DNA of 64,000 bases from Marasmius tenuissimus (GCA_029532415.1 JAQOTA010000059.1:558001-622000), one strand, 5' to 3'; counted from the stretch's first letter, positions 41,496 to 55,245 are shown. Program-made: numbers and translations. The notes: generated by a model not told the origin, from the letters alone.

Positions 41496-44400
41496 CTATA
41501 CACTCTCCAGAATACTCAAAATTGACTCTAACGTCCGCTCGTCGAATTTGTTTTCTACTTTCAGTGCCTCCAGGAGTGCCTTCTTCGACTTGTGAATGGT
41601 CATCACCTCTCGAATGCGCGCTATCGCATTTTCTATTCTCCCTGAAACAGCATCGAGCACGACCATAAAGTCTCTCTCGGGGGAATTTTCGGTTAGAGCT
41701 GGAAGGAGGAAATCGGGGTTGCCGTACAGCTGTAGAGGAGGGGTTTCGTCCTCTTCGTCACCGTTGACCGCTGTCTGCGCACTGCTCTTACGGTCCGCTG
41801 ACATCTCTAGGAAGACTCGAGAGCTCGCCAAGGCCTCTAGACGCAGGCAGATCAAGCCGAGTTGACGAAGTTGCTTGACATCGAACTGTATACGGGAAGT
41901 GGACGAGGTAGGGTTGGACACTGTCTCCTGGATATCATGGCGGCCGGCAAGCTCGGAAGGGTAGATGAGGGTGAGGTGATCAGGAAGCTCAAGACCCTTG
42001 AGCTGAACCTCGCCGACGTAGAAGGATTTGACACCCATCTGCCGGATGCCATCGATAGCTTCCTGGGGTTGGATATCGGAGTAAGGAGTAGGTTGCCCAG
42101 TCCGAGAATTTTGGCATTGATCTCCTTCATCACATCGGCACTACACATGATCTGACCTCCAGCAGCCTTGCCTTCGACACGCGCTGAACGATTGACGACC
42201 GGTCCAAAGTAGTCCATACGATGGTTGACAGGATCTTGTTCACAAATGGGTATACCACAATGAATACCCATACGCACGGAGAGACCTTGCGCGATGAGCC
42301 GGTTCTCAGCATCGCGAATGGGTTTCCCATCCTCGCATTCCAGGATTTCGAGAGGCCAAGACTGCTTGACGAGTTCCACCTGGACAAACATAGCCCACCA
42401 GACCGCTGCCAATGTCGTCGGGAATGCGCACATGAATGCGTCTCCTTCGGTCTTGACTTCGTATCCACCGCAACCTCGGAGGTGACGACGTAAGAGGCTG
42501 TTGTGGAGACGCCAGGCGGCGGGCATTCCCCGGTTGACCTCCCACAAGTGCGTCGAGTTACGGATATCGGTGAAGACAAGGGCAACGTGTCCCTTTGGAG
42601 GACTGACTTCGAGGTCAAGGCGTCTGAGATCTTTGTCGATGGTCTTGTCTTTGAGCGGCCTCGGTATGTGTCTCGACATGTGGTCGGAGAGCTCGGACAC
42701 AGAGATAACCATGATCATGGTACTTCCCTCCGCACCGTAACTCAGAGCGAAGTCTCGTAGCTTCTGTGCGGCGATCATAGGGTCTGCGCGTTCCTGCCGT
42801 GCGATATCGACAGCGGTCTGAGGAGAGACGTAATCCCAAAGCCCCCGATTCCCAACAATCACGAACTCGTCCGAGTCGGTAAGATCCCACTCTCGTACTT
42901 CGGGACGGGCATTGACGATAGGCATCAAATGGAAGAAGCCGAATGAGCGAGAGATATCAAGCTCATTGTTGACCAATCCTTCCGGCGAAATCCACCCTTC
43001 ACTGCTCCGAATCCGGGCTATCTCGTCCTTGTCATACGGATCGTGCTTCTTCGAGACAGGGTGTGCACTCCCTCCTCTGCACACAACGGCCAACGCATTC
43101 CCCGTATTGGCAACGTATAGCTTCCTCTCTTTCAGGTAGAGCACAATACCCGACGCACCACCCCGATTTGCCACCGAGTTATACTGGTTGGCATGGCCGT
43201 TGCTCGTTATTGACGCCTTCCTCGTTGTCTGGAAAAGGTTATCATGAAGATTCTGATTCAGCTTCAAGAACGACCTCCGTAACGCATCAGTGACGCGAAC
43301 GCCAGATCCCTCCGGCGCTCCCTGCGCTCTCAGCTGACTCATGAAGACCTCCACGAACTTGTCCCTCAGATACTTGGCTATCTTGTTCCCACTGACACCC
43401 GCCATGGCTTTCGGCGGTTGAGCTCTGCCAAACATGGCAAAGACGGCTTCTGTTTCGCTACCCGGCAGAACCGTGGCAAGGTCGAGCATGTTCAGTTGCT
43501 CGTTCTTGCCGAGGGTATCCGCAATCCCGTACGCCATTCCCAGAACGGTCGAATCAGAGGTCCGGACACGACGCTCCTCGTTCTCATCTGGGATGTCCAT
43601 CCCTACGGAGGTGGGGGTGATTGTCACATCCATCAGGCCAAGCACACGAAGTTGTCCTAAGCCGGTGAAGGAAGCCAAGTTCTGTATGCCTGAGCTTTGT
43701 GAAGATGAGCTCTGGGGATACTGTGAGTCCTGTGGGTCCTGTAGGATCTGTGGGATCTGTGGTTTCTGCGAGGCTGGCTGGATGTGTGAAAGGGTACGAC
43801 TTTGCCTGTCGGATTTGATCTGAAGTCGTTTGTTGCCTGAGAGGTTAAGGTACTTGAGAGATTTGTTGAAGTTCCTGAGGGCACAACGTCAGTTTTTACC
43901 CCCTGGCAAGAAGAGGAGATAGAAAGAGAGGTGGCTCACCAGTTCCAATCGAACTCCCAGTTGTTGATATTGTACTTCAACAGATTACTCCCAACGTCGA
44001 GCACGGTCAAACTCTTCACCTTCCCAAGCTCCGCCGGCAGCATTTGAAGCCTATTGCCGTTCAAGAACAACGTGTTCAACCTCGCCAACCTATGTAAATC
44101 CTCCGTCGGTATACTCGTCAACTTGTTTCCACTCATGTACAACTCCTCCAGATCGGAGAAATTATGGAGGAAGTTCTGCGGTAGATCCTGAATATCATTA
44201 AAGGAGAGGTTGAGAACCCGAATCTGCCTCAAGATGGTAAGCGGCATCAGGAAGTCGTCGGTAAACTTATTCTCCCCAAGATATAATTTCTCCAAGCTAT
44301 AGGCCAGAGGAGGGGGAGGGGGAGCGCGAGACGGGGAGTTATGTCCTAGCGACGAAGCAGATGGTTTGCGCTCAGGGACCTGCTCTATGCCCCCCGCGCC

Positions 44401-47400
44401 ATTCAAAGGCTGATGTGGCCAATTCTCCAAAAAGTTGCTTGTCGCGTTGATCTTCTTCAGCTTTCCGCATTTCCATAGTTCCTCCGGCAACTCCCTCAAG
44501 TTGTTGTTATGGACGTCCAACAGCGTCAACCTCTGCAAATTCCCAATCTTCTCCGGTAAATGCGAAAGGTGGTTGTCCGCAATCGAAAGTGTCTCCAGCT
44601 GCGTTAACGATCCCAACGACTCGGGTAAGACCTTAAACTGGTTGTAATCGAGCTTGAGGTGCTTCAACGACGACAGTTGCTCTACAAGCCTATCATCAAG
44701 CGACGAAAGCCTCGCATGCGACACATCCAACGACGAAAGCGAATACTGCGTGTGCCCAACCGGTCCCAGAGCCAACGACAACTGAGTAACCTCATTATGC
44801 GTCGCATCGATCGTCGTCACATAAGGCCCAACGCTGAGGTTCACCTCATGCAACGCGTTCCAATCCGCACTGATCTTCTCCAGCTTGTTCAGCATCCCAA
44901 CCGCACCCAAATCCGCGATGTTGTTCCGCCGACAATCCAACCTTCTCAAACTCTCCAACCCCGCACATTGGGGCGGTATTGACGTGAGACGGTTCCCAGT
45001 GACGATGAGATGTTCCAGCTTTTTCAGCTTTTCGATCTCCTCCGGGAGCTCCGTGATCATGTTGAACGAGATGTCGAGATCCCGAAGGTTCTCCAATTGA
45101 CAAACGACACTCGGTAGAACCTTGAACTTGTTATTCGAGATGTTGAAATTCGTCAATGCCCACTTGGGAACATGCCACGGAAGCTTCTCTAGCCGGTTGT
45201 TCTGCACATAGAGTGTTCGAAGTTCAGGAAGCGAATCAATGTATGGTTGGTCTAGTTCGCTTATCCGGTTTCCACTGATGTCGAGACGATTGAGGGTTAA
45301 ACAGCGGACTATGGAATGCGGAACCCGCTTGTATGCCATTTCGGATAACCGAAGTTCAGTGAGCGCCGTGCACGCTTCCATGAAATCAGCCGGGAGCTCG
45401 AGGTTGTGATTTCGCGAGAGATTCAACGTGACGATCTCGGTCGCATGTTGATGAAGGATAGGAGGAATAGTGCGGAGGTGACGCTTCGAAAGGTCGACAG
45501 CTTCGTAGTCGTCGAAGCTTATATTCTGGCTCTGATTGGAAAAGGAAAGAAAAAGACTGGGATTCAGCGACGCGTTTAAGACTTTCCGTTCAAGCAAATA
45601 CTCACCGGTGTCAGCAGCTTACTCTTGTAGACAAATTTCAACAAGAAACTCAACCCTTCCCCACCCAACTCTAACCCATCAGACATCTCATATCCAGCCT
45701 GCTCTAACCGCCTTCTCACGAGATCAGCTGGTCGTTCGCCTGGTGCAACAACTCGCTCTGAAAAGAGATGTCGTCAGCAAATGGGGTCGTTCTAAAAAAA
45801 ATGCGACAGAACGCCCACCTCTTCCCCGGTCTTGCAAATAAAGGTGAAACGAATCTGCCTTCTCCAACTCCTGAGGCAACAGCTTGTCGTTCAGCTTATC
45901 TGTCAGATCCTGAGCTTTCGCCATAAAGTTGGCAAATATGACGTGATACGTCCCCTTCGCCGTATAGATACGTATTGCATATCTCTTCGCCGTAGTCGTC
46001 GAGGACCGTCGATGTCTATCCGAGCTATTGTGTGCGAAGGAATGAGGGGGTGGCGGTTGAAGTTGAGAATGCTGGTAGGACACCGGCGCATGAGAAGAAT
46101 GCAAAGAGTGCAACGACGCAGTTGGGTATCGAGAATGATGGTAATGATCCGAGCCTGACGAGGACGGTATGCTGTTCTTCCCACTCGGTTTTCTCTCCTT
46201 GAAAATCCCAAGTCTGGCTCGTTTACTCCCATGACCCGTACTCCCACTCTGAACCGTGTGGATAGTATCGATAGATGCCATGCTCCCGTTCAAATACGAA
46301 GAGAACGTCGCGTTTGTCATACTCCCGTTCATGTATGAAGGCATCCCAAACACCGTGCTCCCGTTCATATGCGAAGAAAGCGAGGACCCGGGGTTGAACC
46401 TCCCATTGATGCCAGCTCCAAACTCATCATACGTAGCCCTCTCCGACATCTCGTCCTCGGGTGTAGTCAACGAATCCTGGTCCTGGTCTTGTTGTCGACT
46501 CGAGAACCGTATCCGACCCCCAAAGTTAGTTCCACCTGCGCTATCGTCGGAAGATGAATACGCTTCGTCCTCCGGAAGATGATGAGGATCTTTGTTCGCC
46601 GGAATGACACCCCATGACTCTGGAACCTCCCAGTCCTTATTGGCACCCTCTGTCGATTTGCCTTTGCCTTTATAATCGTCGCCTGAAGGCCGTGGGCTGT
46701 CTTGCACGTATGTAAAGGAAGGTTGTTGTGGTAAAGGTCTCGGAGTCCCATTCGGTTCTGACGACGAGGCAGCGACACCACCACCGTTGAGGACAGTCGT
46801 GGGCGAGATACTGGCATCGGGATCTAGCCTCCCTCTCAGAGAAGAATTACGCGGTGGAGCTCTGTGGGTCGCTCCATTGAGGGTATACGTAGAGGTTGAT
46901 GCCAAGGGCGTAAATGGATCGCGAAAGTCGGAGAACTGGACAGGTGGAAGATGAGACTGATAGGAGCCGGAGCCAACATACGAAGTGCTGTTGCTGAAAC
47001 TACGATCGGATAACGACCTGGCCTTGCTGTCCTTATGCGAAGACGCTCCATCAAAGTTGATTCCATCCGGTGAAGAGCTCTGGTTGTTGACACTGAGAAC
47101 ACTCTGGTCAACGATCCCCTCCATCTCATCCAGATTCGTGTCGAGGGTTATCTCGTCCTTCGGAGGTGGTAGAGGGGGCACAGAAGACGACCCAGCAGCA
47201 CCTCGTTCATCGTCCCGCTTCGTCTTCCAACCAGACTTCTTTTTGACAACCCCCCTTTCCTTCTCCCTGTCTCTGCCTATACTCGGATCTCTTCTCAGTT
47301 GCGATTGAGGGAACGTCGGATATTGTGGCGACGACGGTTCAGTCCTCATCCCCGAGGGCATTCCTCTACTATGCCCAGCTCGTGTAACCGATAGATCCCG

Positions 47401-48411
47401 ATCCGGTAGCGGTGGTGTGTGAGGCCTAAGAGAAGGATGTTGCTCTTCATCTGCATTCGAGGTGGCTCGAGAACGTGTTGGTTTTCCCTTCTTGTTCGGA
47501 TTTCGAAGTCCCCTGAGTATCGGAAATAGGGAAGATTTCGCTTTCCGGAGTTCTCTTTGCGGTTGTTGGGTGCTGTTAGAAAGAGGAGATGATGAATTAG
47601 GAGGAGATGAGCTCAATTCCTCGGGGAGCTTGTGTACGATGGTCTGGAAATATGGTTCGAAATCGGAGCTTCTGCTGCTGGCCGTATGGGACTCTGAGGG
47701 TCTGCTGTGGTGACCTGCACGATTCGAATGAGATGGAGGATGGTTCGGGTAGCTATTCTGTCGCAGAGAGTTGAAGGAAAGCTTCTGTGAGAAGCCGAAT
47801 GCACGCAGTTTGCCTGGAGCTTGTGCTTCCGGCGACGGAGGTGATGTAGGAAGTGAAGGAAGTGAAGGAAGCGAAGGCTACATGCAGAAAGGAATTAGAG
47901 AACCCTTGAAACAAAAAAGGAAAATGAAAAAAGGAAGAAAGAGAACACTGTCAAAATTTGACGGTGACATGCAACGAGGCTTATGGCGAACGAATTTGGA
48001 ACGAATAACGTCGCTGGACAGTGCACTCGACAGTGCCCCAGACAGATTGGCTGTCAAACTCGTACGGGTGATATGGAACCCTTCATGCAGATATTGTCAA
48101 GCCAAGCAACCTGCAGCAGCCTGCAGCCTCCTGCAGCCCAACGTGAGGTCTTGGAGCCCCATCTGCCCGGGAAATTTTGGGGAAATCATGACAGTCATTC
48201 TTCTCCTGCCAGGTATCGCCATTCTTTGCCACATAATAAATGCAATTCCACAAAGAAAATGAGCACTCACCGCGTCAAGCCATGGTGCAACCTCCTCGCG
48301 GTTATAGCTCGTCGCAACATTTATCTCTGGTATAATCGTCGTACTTCCATCTGCTCCGACGAGACCTTCTAGCTGTATAGATCCCCTCGTGGTCGCGTTT
48401 GCACTGGCCAT
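41496..48411 (-). CDS. CYR1: Adenylate cyclase (RA, LRR, PP2C-like, cyclase)
   Basis: This enzyme makes cAMP from ATP and drives protein kinase A signalling, normally at the membrane under Ras or G-alpha control. Exons on the minus strand: 48411-48271, 47877-45819, 45757-45606, 45531-43940, 43874 to about 42134, then to 41496; about 2080 residues. Order: a long Ser/Pro-rich N-terminus; Ras-association domain from about residue 678 (RYAIRIYTAKGTYHVIF ... FHLYLQDRGRE); about 20 leucine-rich repeats (786-1315); a PP2C-like domain (SFGFFHLMPIVNARPEVREW, FVIVGNRGLWDYVS); and the cyclase domain from about 1740 (VALVFTDIRNSTHLW, EGDAFMCAFPT) with both metal-binding Asp. Near 42100 the frame changes after INAKILG and resumes as TGQPTPYSDIQPQEAIDG. 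Either a 71-nt GT-AG intron (42063-42133) removes this stretch, or one base is missing. Intron 1 is unusually long (393 nt). Confidence 0.92.
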
Positions 48412-51400
48412 ATCCTTTCTTCCTGTTGTATACCGTCGACGATGAGGACAAAGAGTTGAATAACGTTACTCCGCGTCACTTTGTCGATGCGAGCGCGCTG
48501 ATGGACGGAAAGGTGATAGGAAGGGGGGAGAAAGGGAAATATGGACCAGCCAGAGGTCGTGCAATGGAGGTTAGAGACAAGGAGGAAGGTCTTTAACGTT
48601 CGTTTCCGCCCTCACAGTATGGTGATGACAGGACTGAGTTCGGAGGACATGCCGGCAAATGTAACCAGATCAGGGCGTCCCTTCTTTGGTGGACGTTGGT
48701 CCATGTACCAATTTCCCACACTTGAACTCACTGCCACCACGAGTCCTTTGTTCTTTTTCTCTTTGATCGGCTCGACTATTCAACGAAAAATAAGGCCAAT
48801 TCAAGCGTTCAAGCATACCTTGTACACTCTGCTTCGCTTCTGTGCGCCACTCGGTTCATCCGTCTCCGAAAATTTTCATCGAATTTTATCGGTTGACGTC
48901 GGTGGACCTACGGGTGATGGGACATTTCCTGTACGCAGCTATGTCGAATACAGCGGGTATCTACCCATCTCAAAACCAAAATCAAAACTTGACAGAGCCT
49001 TCTGTCCAAAGCGGAACTCCAGGCTCCAGCGCTTCAGCACTGGAGAAATGAAATGGCAGACGCACGTATCCCGGTGCTTGACCCTCCGTCTCCAAGCTTC
49101 AGCCTTCCATTGTGATAATGTGCCTGCGCAGCCTTCGGATATCTGCGTTGCGAGCTCTTGACTCTTTGATTCAGTCATAAGGGACAATCGATACACCCCA
49201 CCCCACGGGTGCATATTTCCATCCATCGTTCATAACAAAGGACGGGCTAGGCTCTTACGCGTGCTATTCCACATCAGCCAACAAAACGATCCGTCCCGAA
49301 TTCCCAACTCAAAACAACACCCGAATAGGGCACCCAATCATTCATCTATCTCGCGAACAGACATTCCTTGTAAAAAACAAGAATAACGACCAATCCGGTC
49401 ATCGACGCTTTTACTACCCTACTGCAACGAAACATTCCACTCCCTCTCAACCCCGGGAAAACCCGACGTCTACATATCGCTTTGACAATGACATCCAACT
49501 CGATGTTGACTCCGGTTCACTGGACGAAGGTCCTCGAACCATTCAAGACGTCGTCAAAACCGGAGCACTCTACTCAAAGCCTATCAATCAATCTATCCAT
49601 CACTTGACACTATGATGATTCGAATTTCCCGGGAAGTCGGGAATTCGACACGTATATGTAAAAAACACGACACGAACGCGACCCGTGCCCGTGGCTTTCT
49701 ATGTGCCCAGTGTCAGCTCAGCGGATGTCACGGAAGAAAGGAAGGATAATTTACCAGCGCTGAGTGCCAAGTCCTCAAGGTCGCCATCGATTCAAAATTG
49801 AGCTGAGTTTACCCACCAACCCATACTCGACCGAAAAGCCCTCACTAGCATCAAGGGTTATTGACGCCACATTCGCGGCTCTACTAGTGGCGGCGAGCGA
49901 AACTAAGCACTTACTGATAATACCGATATTGTGGCTCTACATAACTCCCGAAACCGAAGACGTGCGTTATCTGAAGAAAGCGAGAACCACAGATGACATT
50001 GTACTGTATCTCTCCTGGGCCCAGGCTGAGGCTAAGCCACAGTCACCCTCCTCCGACACAGAACTACGCGACCAAAAAATCACGATCGCCCTCCACGAGT
50101 CTAGACTCTGTACAGCAGATAAGGACTTGGGGAGTCATATGGACCCATGGACCCAGCTCTTTCCCCGCACCGTGCTATTTTCATGTAGTTGCTAAATTTC
50201 ATGGCCCTGGTGGCGTCGCGCCCTGTCGCGCCGTGGCCCCATTGTCCTATGACTAGATCTTCACATGGACGCAGATTGGCATCTAGGCTGAAGGTCAAAG
50301 ATAGCGTGGCGTGGCGTATCTATGTAGTTGACATACATATGGATACATTCGTCGATGCATCCATGAACGTTCGATAGGGAGGCATCGACGTGAATAGTGA
50401 GTGGATAGTAAGCATTCGAACACCTCGATATCAGATCGTAGGTCTGAAAAAACGCAATGGTCCAAGGCAGGCCCCAGGCAAAAACCCACTGGCAGTTTGA
50501 CAGTCCAAGACAAGCACAAGTGTGGGAGTACGGGGACGCTCATGATCGGGCTACACGGGTCGGCGGTTTCGTTCCTCCTTGACGTCCTGGACCGATCAGT
50601 AGATATAATAGTCACGTATCCCCACATAACTTGTGTGGCGTGTCGTCCGCAGTCGAGGCACAACGCGTATATCATGATGTAGTCGTCAGGTAATATAGAG
50701 TACTCGATACGAGGTGGTACACCTAGACTCTCGTGCTGTACTCACGGGCCTCCAGGATTGCATGCTAACTTTAAATGAGATCGCCTGTATTTGTAGAAGA
50801 AGGGGTGCGAGGGGAGGATTTGAGACGCAGAGCGTACACGGAAAGGACATCTTGATCCTTCAGGTGCATTTGAAGGTCAACTGAGCCGAGGCTCGCGTGA
50901 ACTGTATCCAAGTAGTCTCCTCTAGGGATACTCTCACAGCTGCGAACACTCGCGGGTGAGAGTATCCAAGGCAACATGATTGCTCACTAGGACTCGTATA
51001 CTTAGACATCATCAGTTCATGCTATAAGTACCTCAGGAGTCGGCAGCACGGATGTTGTTCTCCAAGCTTTTCCCATCGCACATTTCGGAAAACGGAAAAC
51101 CGTAAGACGGAAGTTCGCAAAATCTGTCGGAGGGTGCTGATGATGAAAAAACTACAGAATATATTGAGAAGTATATAGTGTCTTGTAGCCAGGCGAGCGG
51201 GGGTTTAGTATGTTCTGAAAGAGTGTGGGCGCGACGAGTCGTGATTCCGGCCATGGATCATGATGCGTGGAGAGCGTCCGGGAAGCCAGTCCGAACCTCG
51301 ATGGTCTAAACTTGAAGAGTCCCGGTGGCAATACTATTGATATTGAATTTGGACGTCGAGGCTTGAATAGGAGAGGCTGAGCCCTTCATATCTGATTTCG

Positions 51401-52499
51401 GCGATACTATCAGGAATCCCGGGTTGGCCGCTAGTGTGGACCAGGAAAGGGACACCCAAATTAATTGGAACGTGTGCTGACTCCTGAGGACTTGAGGTTG
51501 ACCTCAGGCTGGTGAACACGGGGTTGACCGCTGGATAGCATGCGTTCACGATGAATGTGGAATACTTACCTCGATCCAAGTCAGTCATGAGCCACAGAGT
51601 GAGCCCATGACTCCCTCAATCATCTGGGAGCTGGAGAGTACAATCTTTACCGGACCGCGACGTTCCAGCGTGTTCAAGGAGCCAAGTACAAGGCAAGGGA
51701 TCGAGCAATCGCTGGAGGCATGTTTAGCTACGGAAGGTGAAAGTACTCACGACCGCAAATGTTCCAGGTAGCGATCCTATGCATCGTGGGTCGTGAAGCC
51801 CCTTTACGACTCGCGAAATTTCGTATAGTGTTCTCGTTATAAGTCCAAGCTGTTCTTGTTTCCTGTGCAGTATACCAACGTAATCCATTGCGGGCCTTTA
51901 TTATGAGAGAAGTTTTACGCTCGTTGTTCCGGAGCCCCCAGCCAATATACAAGTGAGTTCCAGTTCAACAAAGAGTGGCCGTCGATGATTTTGAGGAGAC
52001 TTCGTGCGCATGGATTGCGGTCAAGTTAAGGGGCGATGATTGCCCACATCGCGATGAGGGGTCGAAAAGAGTGACACTCAACAACGTGGGCCAGACCGAG
52101 ATGAGCTCAGCGTACTTCACAAATCGTGGTGGTAACCAGTTACTAACGACCCTAATCCGAATCGCGGCAGAGTAAAATTCTTCTTCGCTGACGAAGTCAG
52201 AAATTTCGATCTTGTTTACGTCGGGGGAGGAGTTTGTGAAGGAGTATCTGTCATTGAACAAGACAACCCGCGGACGACATCGCAGTGACGCTACTCAATG
52301 TCAATGATGGCGGTACAAGAAGAACGGTGCTGGAAAAAAAGGGTGGAGTTAGCAATCTGCCGGTAATGAATTGTGAAAATCCTGATTAGGCAATTGTACC
52401 TTCCCGGCCGGCTTCCCGGTTATCCAGGTCCCTCTTTCATCACAACCACCACCTTTTCCCGCTCTGCCCTCGACAGAACCAATCCTTTCCTTCTCTGCC
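48412..52499. other. 4-kb stretch without an assignable gene
   Basis: The left part must hold the cyclase promoter and the right part that of the transporter. An ATG-initiated plus-strand frame of 206 codons (48541-49161) has no recognisable domain. On the minus strand between 50770 and 52261 several short frames lie next to strong splice-site matches (GTAAGTATT near 51568, GTGAGTACT near 51748 with a TAG acceptor about 20 nt on). I could not join them into one open frame. They may be a decayed gene or a spliced non-coding transcript. Confidence 0.35.
48541..49161 (+). CDS. Possible hypothetical ORF, 206 aa
   Basis: A single frame with a true ATG, starting 130 bases from the cyclase start and running away from it. 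The sequence has mixed composition with one hydrophobic patch (TTSPLFFFSLIGSTI) and no family resemblance I can name. It could be chance, or an exon within the divergent promoter region. Confidence 0.18.
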   Translation: MDQPEVVQWRLETRRKVFNVRFRPHSMVMTGLSSEDMPANVTRSGRPFFGGRWSMYQFPTLELTATTSPLFFFSLIGSTIQRKIRPIQAFKHTLYTLLRFCAPLGSSVSENFHRILSVDVGGPTGDGTFPVRSYVEYSGYLPISKPKSKLDRAFCPKRNSRLQRFSTGEMKWQTHVSRCLTLRLQASAFHCDNVPAQPSDICVASS

Positions 52500-55245
52500 A
52501 TGTCGCCGACATCGTCAGCTACAGCTATGGCGGCGTCATCCTCAGCAAGTAGCACAGATGGTAGCGTTGGCACTAACTCCAACCTCAGAGTATGTATAAT
52601 TGAATCCTTGGCGTCATAGCTATTCTCCAACACTTACTCCTCTTCGTTTTCTAGATTGTTGGCATTATCTTGGCCATCTCGAGTGGACTGCTTATTGGTG
52701 TTAGTTATGTAGTCAAGAAGAAGGGTTTGATAAAGTCACAGGCGGGAGGAGTAGCTGGAGAGGGAGTTGCATACTTGAAATCGGTACGTTGGTGGCTTTC
52801 ATTCCAATCATGACATGGGCTAACACTGTTTCTCAGTGGCTGTGGTGGTCTGGAATGATTCGTGCGTTCTCAACAACTTCAATGAAAGACTTTCGAAGGG
52901 CTGAACTATTTGAGCAGTAATGATATTGGGGGAAATCTGCAACTTTGCTGGCAAGTTTATCGTTCAGTTTCCAATGTGCTCTTGACTAATCATACCCGGT
53001 TCACAATAGCTTATGCCTTTGTGGAAGCTTTGATAGTCGTACGTCTATCACCCATCCTTGATTGAACCGTTCAAGAAGCAAACCCTGAAACAGACGCCCC
53101 TTGGTGCACTATCGGTCGTCATTTGCGCTGTACTATCCTCTTGGTTCTTAAAAGAAGCTTTGACATTCTTTGGCTGGCTGGGTTGTGGGCTATGTATCGT
53201 GCGTCCTCACCTCCTTTTCATCTCCGTGCCGACCGCTCAAGCATTAACAACAGATTGGATCCACCATCATTGCTCTGAACAGTACGTTCGCCAACGGTCT
53301 CACGATATGCCACTTCCTCATCTTGTCATCTCAGGTCCCAGTCACTCCACCATTGGCCAGATACGAGAATTCCAAAAGCTATTTTTGGCACCCGGGTTCC
53401 TCGCATGGGGAGGGGTATTGATCGTCGCCTCAATCGTCATTGTGGTTTTCTTCGCACCCAAGTACGCAGGGACCACTTAATCTCCTCAACGGTCGACTGA
53501 CATGCATAATCAGATATGGCGACAAGTCGATGATGTGGTACATTTCTGTCTGCAGTATGATTGGTGCACTCAGTGTCAGTGTCACGACCGGTTTGGGTGC
53601 CGCCATCATCACGAGTATCAAGGGAGATAATCAGGTTTGTGCTAATTAAATATGAGCTGAGAATAATCATGACTGATGTGTTTCCTTCAGTTCAAGTACT
53701 GGTTCATGTATTTCTTATTGGTGTTTGTTGTAATAACACTCTGTAAGCGTCTCGGGATGGTATCATGGGACGTCTCTGATCCTCTTCTTTCAGTAACTGA
53801 GGTATTTTACCTCAACAAAGCGCTGGCGATGTTTAATACTGCCATGGGTGAGGCTTCCCCGCCCCTATCCTCCCGTGAAACTCAGAATCTCATTTGCGCT
53901 CTCCAGTCACGCCCACTTACTACGTTATTTGTAAGTTCTCTTTTTTCCAATCGTTCTGCTCAATTGTATCAATCGAACACCATCCACAGTCACGACATTT
54001 ACGTTGATCACGACGGTTGTAAGTCCCATCTCTCCAATAGAAGAACAGATAGTTCACTGAGTACAAACACAGGTACTCTTCAAGGGGCTCGATGCAGACG
54101 TCAAGGAGATTCTCACCATCGTTCTCGGATTCTTTACCATTTGTGTTGGCATCACCATCCTCCAGATGTCGAAAGTGGACCCTCAGCAGCTCTCGTCCAA
54201 GTTGGATCGCAGGTCGACCTTACTTCTGCAAGCCGCTCGTCAAAACACCCAGACGATGGACGAAAAGGATGTTGCAGGCGTAGAAGACCCTGGAATCGAC
54301 GCACTGAGAGGATCTTTCGGTACTATTGGATCCATCGTCCGAGCCAGAAGCGCGAGACGAATGAGCCAAAGTAGCCGGACGTCCGCACTCCAGCCAAGGC
54401 CTCACGGCGCCGCTGCGGCCTACGACCCAGGACAGCCATGGCTCTCACCGGCTCAGGTGAGCCCCGGACCCAACGGCATGAGACGACACCAGCTGTACGA
54501 TCCACCTGTGCAACCGGGTTCGCCATCTATCGCTGCTGCAACGCGCGGTGACGATGGAGCATCGATGCGGAGTGTACCATCCGTCAATTCCCAGATACTC
54601 AACAAGAGACCGACTATCAAATTCGACAATACGGATTTGGTGCATCAGTACCACCCACCAGGGTCAGCGACGACGAGGATGGATCCGTACGCGAAGCACG
54701 AGCACCGTCCGGCACAGGGGTCTCCGAATCCCGCAGCGCAACAGTTGGCCGGGGGAGCGGATGCTGGCTATCCGCTACACCCGTTGAACACGAAAACGAA
54801 ACCTGAGGAGAGGTCATTGCTGCTCTCGGAAAGCCCTAGTTCCGACGACTCGCCTACGACGCTTTTCGGGCGAGATGCCAGTGAGCCTCAAAGTGCACCT
54901 CCGACGATAGCGCACCAGCGGTTCAAGCAGCCTGTTCCGGGAAGGATGGATTCGAGAGAGATATTTGCTGATGACAACCGGGAGACGATGCTGAGTTTCC
55001 CGAGTGTGACGGACTCGGCAAGGAGTTGGGATGGGGAAGAGAGGGTTTCGGGAGATGGGTCCTCGCATCGAGGAAGACCGGAAAAACGGTATCCCCAGAG
55101 ACCGGGGGACAATCGGGAGGAGAGCGTGGGTCTGGTGAACAAGGGTGACCGGGAGCGGACACCGACACCGCCGTCTGCTGATGAGCTAGAGGCTCATGGT
55201 GGGATTCGGTTGGTTACGACGAGCAGTGATTTGAATAGATTCTAA
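52500..55245 (+). CDS. NIPA-type magnesium transporter (DUF803)
   Basis: Fourteen exons give 672 residues: 52500-52589, 52655-52783, 52837-52861, 52918-52950, 53010-53038, 53094-53198, 53254-53281, 53335-53461, 53514-53634, 53691-53742, 53794-53847, 53907-53930, 53990-54018 and 54073-55245, all phase-consistent. Nine or so membrane segments follow a Ser-rich start. Family landmarks are GLLIGVSYVVKKKGL, MILGEICNFAAYAFVEA, TPLGALSVVICAVLSSWFLK, FFAPKYGDKSMMWYISVCS and LTEVFYLNKALAMFNTAMV. NIPA proteins move Mg2+ across the plasma membrane or endosomes. The last 330 residues are a soluble, disordered Ser/Pro/Arg-rich tail not needed for transport. Intron 4 starts GCAAGT, a GC-AG intron, and the frame only works with it. 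Exons as short as 24 nt make automatic prediction error-prone. Confidence 0.92.

Noticed and set aside
42063..42096. A 34-nt GC-AG intron in the cyclase gene
   Set aside because: It is too short for a spliceosomal intron, and removing it does not restore the frame.
49764..50195. Frame of 143 codons right of the cyclase promoter
   Set aside because: It starts with GTG, has no family resemblance, and lies in DNA without other coding signs.
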